Shown here: positions 16,522-26,498 of the stretch, in pieces
Numbering within the stretch: position 1 is the stretch's first letter
Layout: each line of letters begins with the position of its first letter
Source: Thermotogota bacterium
GTDB lineage: Bacteria; Thermotogota; Thermotogae; Thermotogales; Thermotogaceae
Direction: 5' to 3'
NCBI GenBank assembly: GCA_030550515.1
Contig: JAUQPE010000025.1
Coordinates: 1-33,646 of the forward strand
Length of the DNA: 33,646 bases
The notes under the pieces: model-generated
The model's database searches: none
Seen by the model: only the letters and a program-made list of their open reading frames with translations
Told to the model about the DNA's origin: nothing
Position numbers and translations under genes: made by a program

Positions 16522-17451
16522 ATGAACGTCCTGGTGACAGGTGGAGCGGGATTTATTGGATCACACTTGGTGGACGCGTTGGTAGAGAAAGGTTATGGTG
16601 TGATCGTCGTCGACAACTTGTCCAGTGGTAAGGTCTCCAACCTCAACAGCTATGCGCTCTTCTACGAGCAGAGTGTGGAAGACGAGGAGATGATGGAAAG
16701 GATTTTTTCGCTCCACAAGCCCGAGTACGTTTTTCACTTGGCGGCGCAAGCCAGCGTTGCTGTTTCGGTGAGGGAGCCATCCAGGGACGCGAAGGTGAAC
16801 ATCCTGGGCTCTCTCGTGTTGTTGGAAAAATCCGTCAAGTACGGTGCGAAGAAGTTCATCTTCTCCTCCACGGGTGGGGCCATATACGGTGAGGAAGTGA
16901 AAGTGTTCCCAACTCCTGAAACGGAGATCCCCAAACCCGTTTCGCCTTACGGTATAGCCAAACTCTGTGTGGAGAAATACCTCGAATTTTTCGCGCGGGA
17001 ATACGGTTTAAAGTACACTTCCCTGAGGTATTCGAACGTCTACGGGCCCAGGCAAGATCCGTACGGTGAGGCCGGGGTTGTGGCGATATTCGTGGAACGA
17101 ATGCTGAAAGACGAACCCGTTCTGATCTACGGGGACGGTGAATACGTGAGGGACTACGTGTACGTGAAAGACGTTGTGGAAGCAAACCTTCTGGCCATGG
17201 AGAGAGGCGACAACGAGGTGTTCAACATTGGCACCGGCAGGGGAACCACAGTGAACGAGCTGTTCCGGATGCTCAAAGAACTCACGGGCTACCGCAGAGA
17301 TCCAGTCTACGCTCCACCCAGGAAGGGAGACGTGAGGAAGAGTGTCCTAGATTGTAGGAAGGCAAAAGAGATCCTCGGTTGGGAACCCAAGGTGAGCCTC
17401 GAAGAAGGGCTCGCGATGACCGTTGAATATTTCAGAAAAGCCGCTGAGTGA
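16522..17451 (+). CDS. NAD-dependent epimerase of the extended SDR family (UDP-glucose 4-epimerase-like)
   Basis: A 309-residue sugar-nucleotide epimerase/dehydratase. The dinucleotide motif GGAGFIGS is at 7-14, the catalytic triad comprises Ser/Thr in FSSTGG (115-117) and Tyr143-x3-Lys147 in SPYGIAK, and the NVYGPRQ substrate block follows. The T. maritima protein in the same gene position has been studied as a UDP-glucose 4-epimerase. Substrate choice between UDP-glucose and UDP-GlcNAc cannot be read from the sequence. It starts 2 nt after the DtxR-like stop, with the SD inside that gene's acidic tail, and overlaps rarA by 29 nt. No other sugar genes are nearby. Confidence 0.9.
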   Translation: MNVLVTGGAGFIGSHLVDALVEKGYGVIVVDNLSSGKVSNLNSYALFYEQSVEDEEMMERIFSLHKPEYVFHLAAQASVAVSVREPSRDAKVNILGSLVLLEKSVKYGAKKFIFSSTGGAIYGEEVKVFPTPETEIPKPVSPYGIAKLCVEKYLEFFAREYGLKYTSLRYSNVYGPRQDPYGEAGVVAIFVERMLKDEPVLIYGDGEYVRDYVYVKDVVEANLLAMERGDNEVFNIGTGRGTTVNELFRMLKELTGYRRDPVYAPPRKGDVRKSVLDCRKAKEILGWEPKVSLEEGLAMTVEYFRKAAE

Positions 17452-19222
17452 ACTCCTTCGTCCGAAAGACTTCGATGAGTTCGTAGGACAAGGTCATCTC
17501 TTCGGAGAGAAAGGCATCCTAAAGTTGACCCTCTCGAGAGGTCAGATGTTCTCTGCGATACTCTACGGTCCGCCGGGGTCGGGGAAGACCTCGGTTTTTT
17601 TCCTCCTGGAGAGGTACTTCAGCGGCGAAGTGGTCTACACGAGTGCTTCCGTTCACGGTGTTTCCGAGATCAGACAGGTGATGAAAAGGGGGGAAGAACT
17701 CAAGAGGTACGGTAAAAAGTTGTTGTTGTTCCTCGACGAGATACACAGACTCAACAAGAACCAGCAGGCGGTGTTGGTTACGCACGTCGAGCGAGGAGAT
17801 GTGGTGCTCGTCGCCACTACCACGGAGAATCCCAGTTTTGCGATCATCCCGGCCCTGCTCTCAAGGTGTAAGATCTTGTACTTCAAACCCCTTTCCGATG
17901 AGGATCTCATGAGGATTCTGGAGCGAGCCCTTTCCAAGCTTGGGATGGAGATGGACGAGAAAGTGAAGGAAGTCCTCGTGAAAAACGCGACAGGCGATGC
18001 CAGAACGCTCCTGAACTCCCTGGAGATACTCTATCAGGTGTTTCAAGACAAAAAAATATCCCTGAAGGATCTGGAAAGCGTTTTCGGAAAGAGTGCAAGT
18101 TACACCAAGGAAGAGCACTACGACCTCGCATCGGCCTTCATAAAGAGTCTGAGGGGGAGCGATCCGAACGCTGCGGTCTACTATCTGACCAAGATGATAG
18201 AACTCGGCGAAGATCCGCGTTTTTTGGCGAGGAGGATGATCATCTTTGCCAGCGAGGACGTGGGGCTTGCCGACCCAAACGCCCTAGTGCTAGCGGTGGC
18301 GACGGCGGAGGCGGTTGAACACGTGGGACTCCCCGAGTGCCTCTTGAACCTCGTTGAGTGTGCGATATACCTCTCTCTTTGCCCAAAGAACAACTCCGTC
18401 TACCTGGCCATGGAGAAGGCCAGATCTCTCCCTCTGAGGGAAGTCCCTCTCTTCCTCAGGAACCCAGTGACCGAGGAGATGAGGGAGAGGGGATACGGGG
18501 TGGGGTACAAGTACCCTCACGATCATGGTGGATTCGTGAAGGAGAACTACATGCCGAAAGGTCTCGAGGACGAAATCGTCTACGTACCGAAAGGGATCGG
18601 TTACGAGTCGGCACTCAAGGAGAGGCTCGAGAGACTCTGGCCAGAGCGGTACTCAGGGGGTGATGTGATGGAGATCAGAAAAGAGATGACTTACTCCGGT
18701 AGGAAGATACGCCTGGTCAAGGGTGACATCACGAAGGAAGAAGTCGACGCGATAGTGAACGCCGCAAACGAGTACTTGAAACACGGTGGAGGTGTCGCGG
18801 GAGCGATCGTGAGAGCGGGTGGGGAGGAAATCCAGCGGGAAAGCGACGAGATCGTGAAGAAGATGGGGAAGGTGCCAACCGGCGATGCTGTGGTGACGGG
18901 AGCGGGCAAACTCAAAGCCAGGTACGTGATACACGCTGTGGGACCTGTCTGGCGCGGGGGAACGTTTGGAGAAGACGAACTTTTGTACAGAGCCGTTTAC
19001 AACGCATTCCTTAGGGCTCACGAGTTGGGATTGAGAACCATCTCGATGCCGGCGATCAGCACGGGCATATTCGGGTTCCCAAAGGAGAGAGCTGCGAAGA
19101 TCTTCGCGAAGGCCGTGAGAGACTTCTTAGACCAAAACCCCACAACTTCTCTGGAAGAGATCAGGATATGCAACATCGACGAGGAGACAACGAACGTCTT
19201 CGAGAAGAACTTTGAAGTTTGA
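17423..19222 (+). CDS. rarA: RarA/MgsA replication-associated ATPase fused to a C-terminal macrodomain
   Basis: A 599-residue fusion. Residues 1 to about 410 are RarA (MgsA, WRNIP1 relative): LLRPKDFDEFVGQ, Walker A GPPGSGKT (49-56), Walker B LLFLDEIHR, sensor 1 TTTEN and the Arg finger LLSRC, then the tetramerisation region with GEDPRFLARRMI and ASEDVG. RarA acts at stalled replication forks. Residues about 416-599 are a macrodomain: VKGDITKEEVDAIVNAAN, GGGVAGAI and ISTGIFGFP, a fold that binds or cleaves ADP-ribose derivatives. The TTG start at 17423 lies inside galE-like coding sequence and has a weak SD. An in-frame ATG with its own SD precedes the macrodomain. The same fusion exists in T. 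maritima. Confidence 0.92.
   Translation: MNISEKPLSELLRPKDFDEFVGQGHLFGEKGILKLTLSRGQMFSAILYGPPGSGKTSVFFLLERYFSGEVVYTSASVHGVSEIRQVMKRGEELKRYGKKLLLFLDEIHRLNKNQQAVLVTHVERGDVVLVATTTENPSFAIIPALLSRCKILYFKPLSDEDLMRILERALSKLGMEMDEKVKEVLVKNATGDARTLLNSLEILYQVFQDKKISLKDLESVFGKSASYTKEEHYDLASAFIKSLRGSDPNAAVYYLTKMIELGEDPRFLARRMIIFASEDVGLADPNALVLAVATAEAVEHVGLPECLLNLVECAIYLSLCPKNNSVYLAMEKARSLPLREVPLFLRNPVTEEMRERGYGVGYKYPHDHGGFVKENYMPKGLEDEIVYVPKGIGYESALKERLERLWPERYSGGDVMEIRKEMTYSGRKIRLVKGDITKEEVDAIVNAANEYLKHGGGVAGAIVRAGGEEIQRESDEIVKKMGKVPTGDAVVTGAGKLKARYVIHAVGPVWRGGTFGEDELLYRAVYNAFLRAHELGLRTISMPAISTGIFGFPKERAAKIFAKAVRDFLDQNPTTSLEEIRICNIDEETTNVFEKNFEV
18656..18670 (+). promoter_or_regulatory. Possible internal ribosome binding site and start for the macrodomain
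   Basis: GGGGGTGAT (18656-18664), one mismatch from the ideal GGAGGTGAT, sits 7 nt before an in-frame ATG at 18668. It lies exactly at the boundary between the RarA and macrodomain parts. Initiation here would give a free 184-residue macrodomain protein. Confidence 0.45.
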
Positions 19223-19229
19223 AAAAAAG

Positions 19230-19251
19230 AAAGGGGGACGAGGCCCCCTTT
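19230..19251. terminator. Intrinsic terminator of groESL (possibly bidirectional)
   Basis: AAAGGGGG (19230-19237), loop ACGAGG and CCCCCTTT (19244-19251) form an 8-bp stem between the convergent rarA fusion and groEL. On the minus strand a T-tract (CTTTTTTTC) follows, as expected for termination of groEL. On the plus strand the tail is weaker. Confidence 0.85.
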
Positions 19252-19257
19252 CATCTC

Positions 19258-20877
<1,620 letters not shown>

Positions 20878-20888
20878 TCACACCCCCT

Positions 20889-21161
20889 TCACTCTTCGAT
20901 TTTTGCGAGGATATCGTTGGCATCAATGATGAGATAATCTTCATCATTGATCTTTATCTCCGTACCGGCATACTTGGAGAAGATCACTTTGTCTCCAACC
21001 TTCACGTCGATCTTGTCTTCGTCGAGCTTTCCAACGGCTATGACCTCTGCCTTCATCGGTTTCTCTTTTGCGGAATCAGGAAGGACTATTCCTCCTTCCG
21101 TCTTCTTCTCTTCTTTGATAGGTTTGATCAAAAGCCTTTCACCGAGTGGTATGACTTTCAT
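20889..21161 (-). CDS. groES: 10 kDa co-chaperonin GroES
   Basis: Forms the seven-membered lid of GroEL. The 90-residue protein has the N-terminal MKVIPLGERLLIKPI strand, the mobile loop KKTEGGIVLPDSAKEKP that contacts GroEL, and the later motif VGDKVIFSKYAGTEI. AAGGAGGGAT precedes the ATG. First gene of the groESL operon, with its promoter and CIRCE operator immediately upstream. Confidence 0.99.
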   Translation of the reverse strand: MKVIPLGERLLIKPIKEEKKTEGGIVLPDSAKEKPMKAEVIAVGKLDEDKIDVKVGDKVIFSKYAGTEIKINDEDYLIIDANDILAKIEE

Positions 21162-21185
21162 TCTCCATCCCTCCTTCAGGTAATT

Positions 21186-21212
21186 TTAGCACTCTCAAGG
21201 TTTGACTGCTAA
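21186..21212. promoter_or_regulatory. CIRCE operator (HrcA binding site) of groESL
   Basis: The inverted repeat TTAGCACTC-N9-GACTGCTAA (plus strand) matches the CIRCE consensus TTAGCACTC-N9-GAGTGCTAA at 17 of 18 positions. It lies 25 nt upstream of groES, just after the -10 box, where bound HrcA would block transcription. hrcA itself is not in this window. Confidence 0.93.
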
Positions 21213-21216
21213 TTAT

Positions 21217-21245
21217 AATATAACACCTCCACCTTGACATTTCAA
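21217..21245 (-). promoter_or_regulatory. groESL promoter
   Basis: On the minus strand TTGAAA (21245-21240), a 17-nt spacer and TATATT (21222-21217) form a sigma-A type promoter. An overlapping TATAAT (21217-21212) could serve instead. It is adjacent to the CIRCE operator, so repression by HrcA fits well. Confidence 0.65.
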
Positions 21246-21337
21246 GTGGTAATTTTCGCCAAAAAATCCAAAAAAATCCGAAATATTGCCAAATATTTTC
21301 GATTATTTAGCCAACCACATGAGGGGGTGAAAACAAA

Positions 21338-21361
21338 AAAAGACGGCTTTCGCCGTCTTTT
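21338..21361 (-). terminator. Intrinsic terminator of the tmRNA gene
   Basis: On the minus strand AAAAGACGGC, a GAAA tetraloop and GCCGTCTTTT form a 10-bp stem followed by a long T-rich run (TTTTTTTGTTTT). It starts 9 nt after the CCA end of tmRNA. About 90 nt of AT-rich, gene-free sequence separates it from the groESL promoter. Confidence 0.92.
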
Positions 21362-21369
21362 GAGGAAGC

Positions 21370-21728
21370 TGGTGGAGGCGGGGGGATTCGAACCCCCGTC
21401 CGAAGATGAGATCCCCTGGGCTTCTCCGAGCGCAGCCCGTGTTTAATCTCTCGGGAGAGACTCCCCACGGGCAGGGAGTCTTCTCCCACAGCCTCCGTCA
21501 GCTTTCCCAACCCGAGCGTGGAGGCCGCGCTCAGGCTGGTAGGCTGGCGCTCTCACGCCTCCTTCTGGAGCCCAGCCAACTCCAGAGGAGACGGCCGCCT
21601 TCAGCTATCAGGCGGCGAGGGCAACAGGTTCGTTGGCACTTATTCGGTGTTCCACCTTTTTTACGAGGGGGTGGAGACCTCGGCTCGCTTCCCAGGGAAT
21701 CCCATCCCCGTCGAGCCCATTCGCCCCC
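21370..21728 (-). ncRNA. ssrA: Transfer-messenger RNA (tmRNA)
   Basis: A 359-nt one-piece tmRNA that rescues stalled ribosomes and tags the unfinished protein. The 5' end GGGGGCG pairs with CGCCTCC near the 3' end (one G-U pair), forming a 7-bp acceptor stem before A-CCA. The T arm reads GGGGGTTCGAATCCCCC. The tag frame (21637-21608) starts at the resume codon GCC and encodes ANEPVALAA followed by TGA and TAG. CCA is encoded. Several GC-rich helices downstream of the tag fit the pseudoknots. The mature 5' end is 18 nt after the -10 box, so a short leader is presumably removed by RNase P. Confidence 0.97.
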
Positions 21729-21745
21729 GTCCGAGGTTCACCATC

Positions 21746-21774
21746 ATTATATCACGTATTAATGACTAATTCAA
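21746..21774 (-). promoter_or_regulatory. tmRNA promoter
   Basis: TTGAAT (21774-21769), a 17-nt spacer and a perfect TATAAT (21751-21746) on the minus strand lie just upstream of the mature tmRNA 5' end at 21728. This is the best promoter match in the window. Confidence 0.85.
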
Positions 21775-21797
21775 ATCGGCGTGAGTTCAAGATGTTG

Positions 21798-21803
21798 TAT
21801 AAT
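21798..21803 (+). promoter_or_regulatory. -10 box for the oligopeptide transporter operon
   Basis: TATAAT on the plus strand lies 40 nt before the GTG of the first permease gene. No convincing -35 is seen 16-18 nt upstream. GAGGAGGTG (21829-21837) is the ribosome binding site. The tmRNA promoter diverges from the same region. Confidence 0.5.
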
Positions 21804-21843
21804 TTATTAGCTAACAACGCGGTACAAGAGGAGGTGCTACTAA

Positions 21844-22881
21844 GTGATCGCTTACGTTGTGAGAAGGCTCCTGCTCTTGCCCTTGATCCTCCTAGGAGTC
21901 ACCTTCATAGTTTTCGGTTTGATGCAGTCTCTTGGACCAAACAGGTTGTTGGCGGCGTACGTGAATCCTGGTTTGCTCGATAAATTGTCCGACAGGGAAT
22001 TGGAGGCTTTGAAGGACAAGTACGGTTTGAACGATCCGTTCATCGTGAGGTACTTTAAATGGCTTGTCAACACTTTGAGAGGGGATCTCGGGTGGTCACT
22101 CGTCGGTAAGGAACCCGTGAAGGACGCCCTCTTCAAGAGGCTTCCTTACACGATAGAGTTGGCTCTCTACGCCTTGTTTCCCGTCGTGTTCGTGGGGATT
22201 TGGCTTGGTGTGAAGGCGGCTGTTCACAGGGGAAAATTTCTTGACCACTTCATCAGGATATTCGCGGTCGTCGGGTGGTCGTTTCCAGACTTCGTCTTTG
22301 GCCTCCTCGTGTTGATGATCTTCTACAGTATCTTGAACTGGCTTCCCCCTGGAAACCTCAGCGACTGGGCGGAACAAGTGATCAAATCACCCTATTTCCG
22401 CAGCTACACCAAGTTGATCACCGTCGACGCCCTCTTGAACGGGAGGGTTGACGTCTTTTTGGATGCCATAAGACACATGATCGGTCCCATCATCACACTC
22501 TCGTGGCTCTGGTGGGCTTACCTTTTGAGGATCACGAGGTCCAGCATGCTGGAAGTGCTCTCAAAAGAGTACGTGAGGACCGCGAGGGCAAAAGGTTTGC
22601 CTGAGGACGTTGTGATCAACAAACATGCCAAGAGAAACGCGATGATCCCTGTGACTACCGTAGCGGGTGGTATGGTGATAGGCCTTCTGTCCGGGACGGT
22701 GATAGTGGAAACCGTCTTCAACAGGACAGGTGTGGGGAGTTTCACGGCGACCGCCGCACTTCAGTTGGACTACGCCTCCGTAATGGCTTCTGCCCTCTTC
22801 TTCTCGACGATCTTGGTGATAGGCAACTTGATCATAGACATCCTATATGCGTTGCTCGATCCCAGGATAAGACTTGGATGA
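21844..22881 (+). CDS. Oligopeptide/oligosaccharide ABC transporter permease, DppB/OppB type
   Basis: A 345-residue inner-membrane permease with the DppB layout: the N-terminal helix YVVRRLLLLPLILLGVTFIVFGLMQ, a long external loop, then five further helices. The EAA loop that contacts the ATPases reads SKEYVRTARAKGLPEDVVINKHAKRNAM, and the TVIVETVFNRTGVG segment precedes the last helices. The GTG at 21844 is fixed by GAGGAGGTG 6-7 nt upstream. First of nine same-strand genes to 30178. The substrate may be peptides or, as often in Thermotoga, oligosaccharides; no binding protein in the cluster helps decide. Confidence 0.93.
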   Translation: MIAYVVRRLLLLPLILLGVTFIVFGLMQSLGPNRLLAAYVNPGLLDKLSDRELEALKDKYGLNDPFIVRYFKWLVNTLRGDLGWSLVGKEPVKDALFKRLPYTIELALYALFPVVFVGIWLGVKAAVHRGKFLDHFIRIFAVVGWSFPDFVFGLLVLMIFYSILNWLPPGNLSDWAEQVIKSPYFRSYTKLITVDALLNGRVDVFLDAIRHMIGPIITLSWLWWAYLLRITRSSMLEVLSKEYVRTARAKGLPEDVVINKHAKRNAMIPVTTVAGGMVIGLLSGTVIVETVFNRTGVGSFTATAALQLDYASVMASALFFSTILVIGNLIIDILYALLDPRIRLG

Positions 22882-22897
22882 GGGGTGAAAGAGGATA

Positions 22898-23818
22898 ATG
22901 AGGAAATTTTTCAGAGACCCATCGGCGTTGATCGGGCTTTCGTTGGTTCTCTTCTTCGTGTTCGTGGCGATCTTCGCACCCTGGATTGCCCCGCCTTATC
23001 ACCCCCTGAACCCCGAGATGAGGCTACCCGATCCCTACCTGATGCCTGTCGTCACTTGGTCTCAGGGACCTCAACCACCGACGTACAGATCCGATGTCAA
23101 CGAGAAGAGTTTGGGAAGGAAACCGATAAGGTGTGTTGACTACCATCCTTTCGGAGTGATAGGTGGTAGGGACATCTTGTACGGTGTGGTGTGGGGGACC
23201 AGGACGGCGTTCAAGATAGGTATCATTGTGACGTTGCTGAGGCTGTTGATAGGAGTACTCATAGGTTCCATATCCGGTTACTTTGGAGGATGGCTCGACG
23301 AGATCTTGATGAGGATCACGGACGTGTTCCTCTCGATACCCTTCTTGATCGCGGCGGTGGTTTTGACAACAGTCCTTGGAACCGGTTTGGACAAGGTGAT
23401 GATCGCAATGGTGGTGTTCGGTTGGATGGGTGCCGCGAGGCTCATCAGAGGGAACATACTCCAGGTGAGGGAAGAACAGTACATCCTGGCCGCGAAGGCG
23501 TTGGGTGTTCCTGATTATCTCGTGATACTCAAACACGTGCTTCCCAACACGATCTTTCCCGTCCTCATATGGGCTTCCATGAACATGGGATCCTTGGTGA
23601 TCACGGCGTCCGTGTTGAGTTTCTTGGGACTCGGAGCACCACAGGGGTACGCCGACTGGGGGTCCATCCTCAGCTATTCCAGGGATTGGATGATGGAGGT
23701 AGGGAAGCACTGGTACACTCTGGTCTACCCTGGGACTGCTATGGTGCTCTTCGTTCTGGGTTGGAACCTCCTCGGGGACGCGTTGAGGGATGCCTTCGAT
23801 CCAAGGTTGAAGTTCTGA
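22898..23818 (+). CDS. Oligopeptide/oligosaccharide ABC transporter permease, DppC/OppC type
   Basis: A 306-residue partner permease. It starts with a short cytoplasmic segment MRKFFRDPSALIGL and the first helix VLFFVFVAIFAPWIAPPYHP. A periplasmic stretch of about 70 residues ends in HPFGVIGGRDILYGVVWGTRTAFKIG, typical of DppC. The EAA loop is EEQYILAAKALGVPDYLVILKHVLPN. The protein ends in GWNLLGDALRDAFDPRLKF, the usual C-terminus. It lies 16 nt after the DppB-type gene and overlaps no gene. It forms the membrane heterodimer with the preceding protein. Confidence 0.94.
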   Translation: MRKFFRDPSALIGLSLVLFFVFVAIFAPWIAPPYHPLNPEMRLPDPYLMPVVTWSQGPQPPTYRSDVNEKSLGRKPIRCVDYHPFGVIGGRDILYGVVWGTRTAFKIGIIVTLLRLLIGVLIGSISGYFGGWLDEILMRITDVFLSIPFLIAAVVLTTVLGTGLDKVMIAMVVFGWMGAARLIRGNILQVREEQYILAAKALGVPDYLVILKHVLPNTIFPVLIWASMNMGSLVITASVLSFLGLGAPQGYADWGSILSYSRDWMMEVGKHWYTLVYPGTAMVLFVLGWNLLGDALRDAFDPRLKF

Positions 23819-23832
23819 AGGAGGGATTCAAG

Positions 23833-24837
23833 TTGAGAGAGCCTCTCCTCAAGGTCGAAAATCTGAAGACCTACTTCTACACGGAAGATGGTCTCGTCAA
23901 GGCGGTTGATGGGGTGTCTTTCGAAGTCTACGAAGGCGAAACGCTTGGTATAGTTGGAGAGTCTGGGTGTGGAAAGAGCGTCACGTCGTTGTCCATAATG
24001 AGACTTTTGGATCAGAACGGTCGCATCGTGGAGGGGAGGATCATTTTCAAGGGTAGAAACTTGGTGGAACTACCCGAGCACGAGATGAGGAAAATCAGAG
24101 GGAAAGAGATCGCTATGATCTTTCAGGAACCGATGGTGGCCTTAAATCCTGTCTTCACGATAGGTGACCAGATCATGGAGGCCCTCATGTTGCACCAAGG
24201 AATGTCAGAGAGAGAGGCGAGGGATAGGGCGATAGAGCTGTTGAGGAGGGTAGGTATCCCTGAGCCGGAGAAGAGGATAGACGCTTACCCGCATCAGCTG
24301 TCCGGAGGCATGAGGCAGAGGGCGATGATCGCGATGGCACTCTCCTGCAGGCCGAGCGTTTTGATCGCCGACGAGCCAACCACCGCGTTGGACGTGACGA
24401 TACAGGCTCAGATATTGGAGTTGATGAAGGAGCTCCAGAGGGAATACGGAATGGCCATAATACTCATCACACACGACATGGGTGTGATAGCTGAGATGTG
24501 CGATCGAGTGGCCGTGATGTACGCTGGAAAAGTCGTGGAGTACGGCGACGTGAGGACCATATTCTCGGATTCAAAGCATCCCTACACTTACGAGCTTCTC
24601 GAATCGATACCGAGAATAGACGTAGAGCAAGAGAAGTTGAAGAGTATCCCCGGAACGGTCCCCGATCCGTTGCACTTCCCAGCCGGTTGCAAATTCCACC
24701 CCAGGTGCGACTTTTTCGAAAAAGGTAAGTGTGACGTGGAAGAGCCTGAACTCGTGGACATAGGTAACGGTCACATGGTGAGGTGCTTTTTCTGGCAAAA
24801 GGTCGAGGAAGCCAGAAAGGCAAAGAGCGAGGTGTGA
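23833..24837 (+). CDS. Oligopeptide ABC transporter ATP-binding protein, DppD/OppD type (first copy)
   Basis: A 334-residue ATPase. Walker A GESGCGKS (42-49), Q-loop FQEP, signature LSGGMRQR and Walker [13 protein letters not shown] are all present. The C-terminal oligo_HPY region carries [10 protein letters not shown] and further cysteines that in related proteins hold an iron-sulfur cluster. The start is a TTG at 23833 with AAGGAGGG 7 nt upstream, 14 nt after the permease stop; longer frames run back through the permease gene. A stretch of about 89 nt around Walker B is nearly identical to the second copy at 26495. Confidence 0.94.
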   Translation: MREPLLKVENLKTYFYTEDGLVKAVDGVSFEVYEGETLGIVGESGCGKSVTSLSIMRLLDQNGRIVEGRIIFKGRNLVELPEHEMRKIRGKEIAMIFQEPMVALNPVFTIGDQIMEALMLHQGMSEREARDRAIELLRRVGIPEPEKRIDAYPHQLSGGMRQRAMIAMALSCRPSVLIADEPTTALDVTIQAQILELMKELQREYGMAIILITHDMGVIAEMCDRVAVMYAGKVVEYGDVRTIFSDSKHPYTYELLESIPRIDVEQEKLKSIPGTVPDPLHFPAGCKFHPRCDFFEKGKCDVEEPELVDIGNGHMVRCFFWQKVEEARKAKSEV

Positions 24838-24840
24838 GCC

Positions 24841-25995
24841 ATGGGAAGAGTCGTCTTGAAGGTTGAAAACCTCGTGAAATACTTCCCAGTCAAAGCTGGC
24901 GTTTTCAAGAGGACGGTGGGTTGGATCAGGGCAGTCGACGGCGTGAGCTTTGAGGTTCGAGAGAGGGAGACCTTTGGGCTAGTCGGGGAGTCCGGCTGCG
25001 GGAAGACCACGGTGGGCATGACCATCCTGAGGTTGTACGAACCGACGTCCGGGAGGATCATCGTGGACGATGAAGATACCACGTACTTTTTCTTTCCAAA
25101 GTGGAAGGCCCGCAGGTACATTTCGAACACCTACGTCAAGAGATTCCTGGCCGAGGGAGAAGGTATCGTGGAAAAGCTCGAGGGTGTCGACAGAAGGTAC
25201 GCGGAGATCTTCTTCAAAGAGGCGAAGAAATCACCGAGGAAGTTCATCTCCATCTTGTTGGACGACTTGGAGGAGAAGAGAAAGAATTTCAGAAAAGAGA
25301 TGCAGATAATATTCCAGGACCCGTACAGCTCGTTGAACCCGAGGCTCAGGGTGAAGAGCATAGTGGGAGAAGGTATTGTGGTTCACAAGATCGCTGGTGG
25401 AAGAGAAGCTTTGGAAAAGGTGAAAACGATTCTAGAAGACGTGGGAATACCGGCGAATTACATGTACCGTTTCCCGCACGAATTCTCGGGTGGGCAAAGG
25501 CAGAGGATTGGGATCGCGAGGGCTCTCTCTCTGTCTCCCAAGGTGGTGATAGCCGACGAAGCGGTCGCGGCGCTCGACGTTTCCATCAGGAGTCAGATCA
25601 TAAACCTCCTTGAGGACCTCCAAAGGGAACACAAGCTCACCTACATATTCATCTCGCACGACTTGGCTGTGGTGAGGCACATCAGCGACAGGATTGGTGT
25701 GATGTACCTCGGCAAGATGGTGGAGCTCGCGGACAAGAAGGAACTGTTCAGCAACCCGCTCCATCCCTACACGGTGGCCCTGATGTCCGCCATCCCGATC
25801 CCAGATCCGACGAGGAAGAAGCAGAGGATCATCTTACCGGGTGACGTGCCTAGCCCGATAAATCCACCGTCGGGGTGCAGGTTTCATCCCAGATGTCCGA
25901 TCGCAAGGGAAGTCTGTTCCAAGGAAGAACCCCTCTTGAGGGATGTAGGGGGAGGTCACTTGGTGGCCTGTCACTTCCCAGGGGGGTTGAGATGA
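24841..25995 (+). CDS. Oligopeptide ABC transporter ATP-binding protein, DppF/OppF type with large insertion
   Basis: A 384-residue ATPase, longer than the usual 320-330. Walker [10 protein letters not shown] (49-57), Q-loop [12 protein letters not shown] (156-167), signature FSGGQRQR (215-222), the H-loop ISHD and the C-terminal CRFHPRCP are intact. Between the helix after Walker A and the Q-loop (about residues 81-147) is an extra ~55-60 residue charged, probably helical segment ([20 protein letters not shown] and onward) that standard DppF lacks. The Walker B strand ends [10 protein letters not shown], with Ala where most have Pro. It starts 3 nt after the first DppD-type gene. Confidence 0.92.
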   Translation: MGRVVLKVENLVKYFPVKAGVFKRTVGWIRAVDGVSFEVRERETFGLVGESGCGKTTVGMTILRLYEPTSGRIIVDDEDTTYFFFPKWKARRYISNTYVKRFLAEGEGIVEKLEGVDRRYAEIFFKEAKKSPRKFISILLDDLEEKRKNFRKEMQIIFQDPYSSLNPRLRVKSIVGEGIVVHKIAGGREALEKVKTILEDVGIPANYMYRFPHEFSGGQRQRIGIARALSLSPKVVIADEAVAALDVSIRSQIINLLEDLQREHKLTYIFISHDLAVVRHISDRIGVMYLGKMVELADKKELFSNPLHPYTVALMSAIPIPDPTRKKQRIILPGDVPSPINPPSGCRFHPRCPIAREVCSKEEPLLRDVGGGHLVACHFPGGLR

Positions 25996-26498
25996 AGAGA
26001 ATTTGGTTTTTTCTCACGATCCTGATATTCGTTCTCTTGTTCTTCAGAAAGGGGTTTGAGCCCAAGAGGGTGTACGTTGCGGATGCGGAGACGAAGGTCA
26101 GAGTCGAGAGTATCCTCAAAGCCAACAAGTACAACTTCGTATTTACCGCCAATAGAGAGAGAGCGCTCGTCGTAGAAAGAGATAAGTTGATTGTGCCGCC
26201 GAGCGGTTTGGTGTACGTTCTTGATTGGAAAGAAGAGGACAAGATGAAATTGGGAGAAAAGGTTAAAATCTTCTTGAGAGACTTTTCGATTTCGGCAACG
26301 ATGGATCGAATTTCCACGGAGACGATACTTGAGATAGCGCTCAAAAGTTACTTTGAGGGGAAACTCGATTCGGTATTCGAAAACGGTTACTACAAGGGTC
26401 CTATGTTCCTCTTCGATGGAAAAGGGAAGTTTGTGGGACGCTTCGATCCATCGACTGGGAAACTGTCCCTGGAGAGAGAGCAGGAGGTGTTGGAATGA
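25992..26498 (+). CDS. Membrane-anchored protein of unknown function within the transporter operon
   Basis: A 168-residue protein that I do not recognise. It begins [21 protein letters not shown], a single N-terminal anchor with basic residues on the cytoplasmic side. The rest looks soluble and would face outside: alternating strand and helix with a motif-like VYVADAETKVRVESIL, a central VVERDKLIVPPSGLVYVLDW, and a C-terminal MFLFDGKGKFVGRFDPSTGKLS resembling a thioredoxin-like end without Cys. There is no cysteine. It overlaps both neighbours by 4 nt (ATGA), so it is tightly coupled to the two ATPase genes. A role in transporter function is inferred only from position. Confidence 0.75.
   Translation: MKRIWFFLTILIFVLLFFRKGFEPKRVYVADAETKVRVESILKANKYNFVFTANRERALVVERDKLIVPPSGLVYVLDWKEEDKMKLGEKVKIFLRDFSISATMDRISTETILEIALKSYFEGKLDSVFENGYYKGPMFLFDGKGKFVGRFDPSTGKLSLEREQEVLE

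Noticed and set aside
21370-21420. Free tRNA gene suggested by the T arm and CCA
   Set aside because: It is the 3' half of the tRNA-like domain of tmRNA; no anticodon arm is present.
21406-21769. Open frames inside the tmRNA gene
   Set aside because: The region folds as tmRNA with acceptor stem, T arm and tag frame; the frames are by-products of GC-rich RNA sequence.
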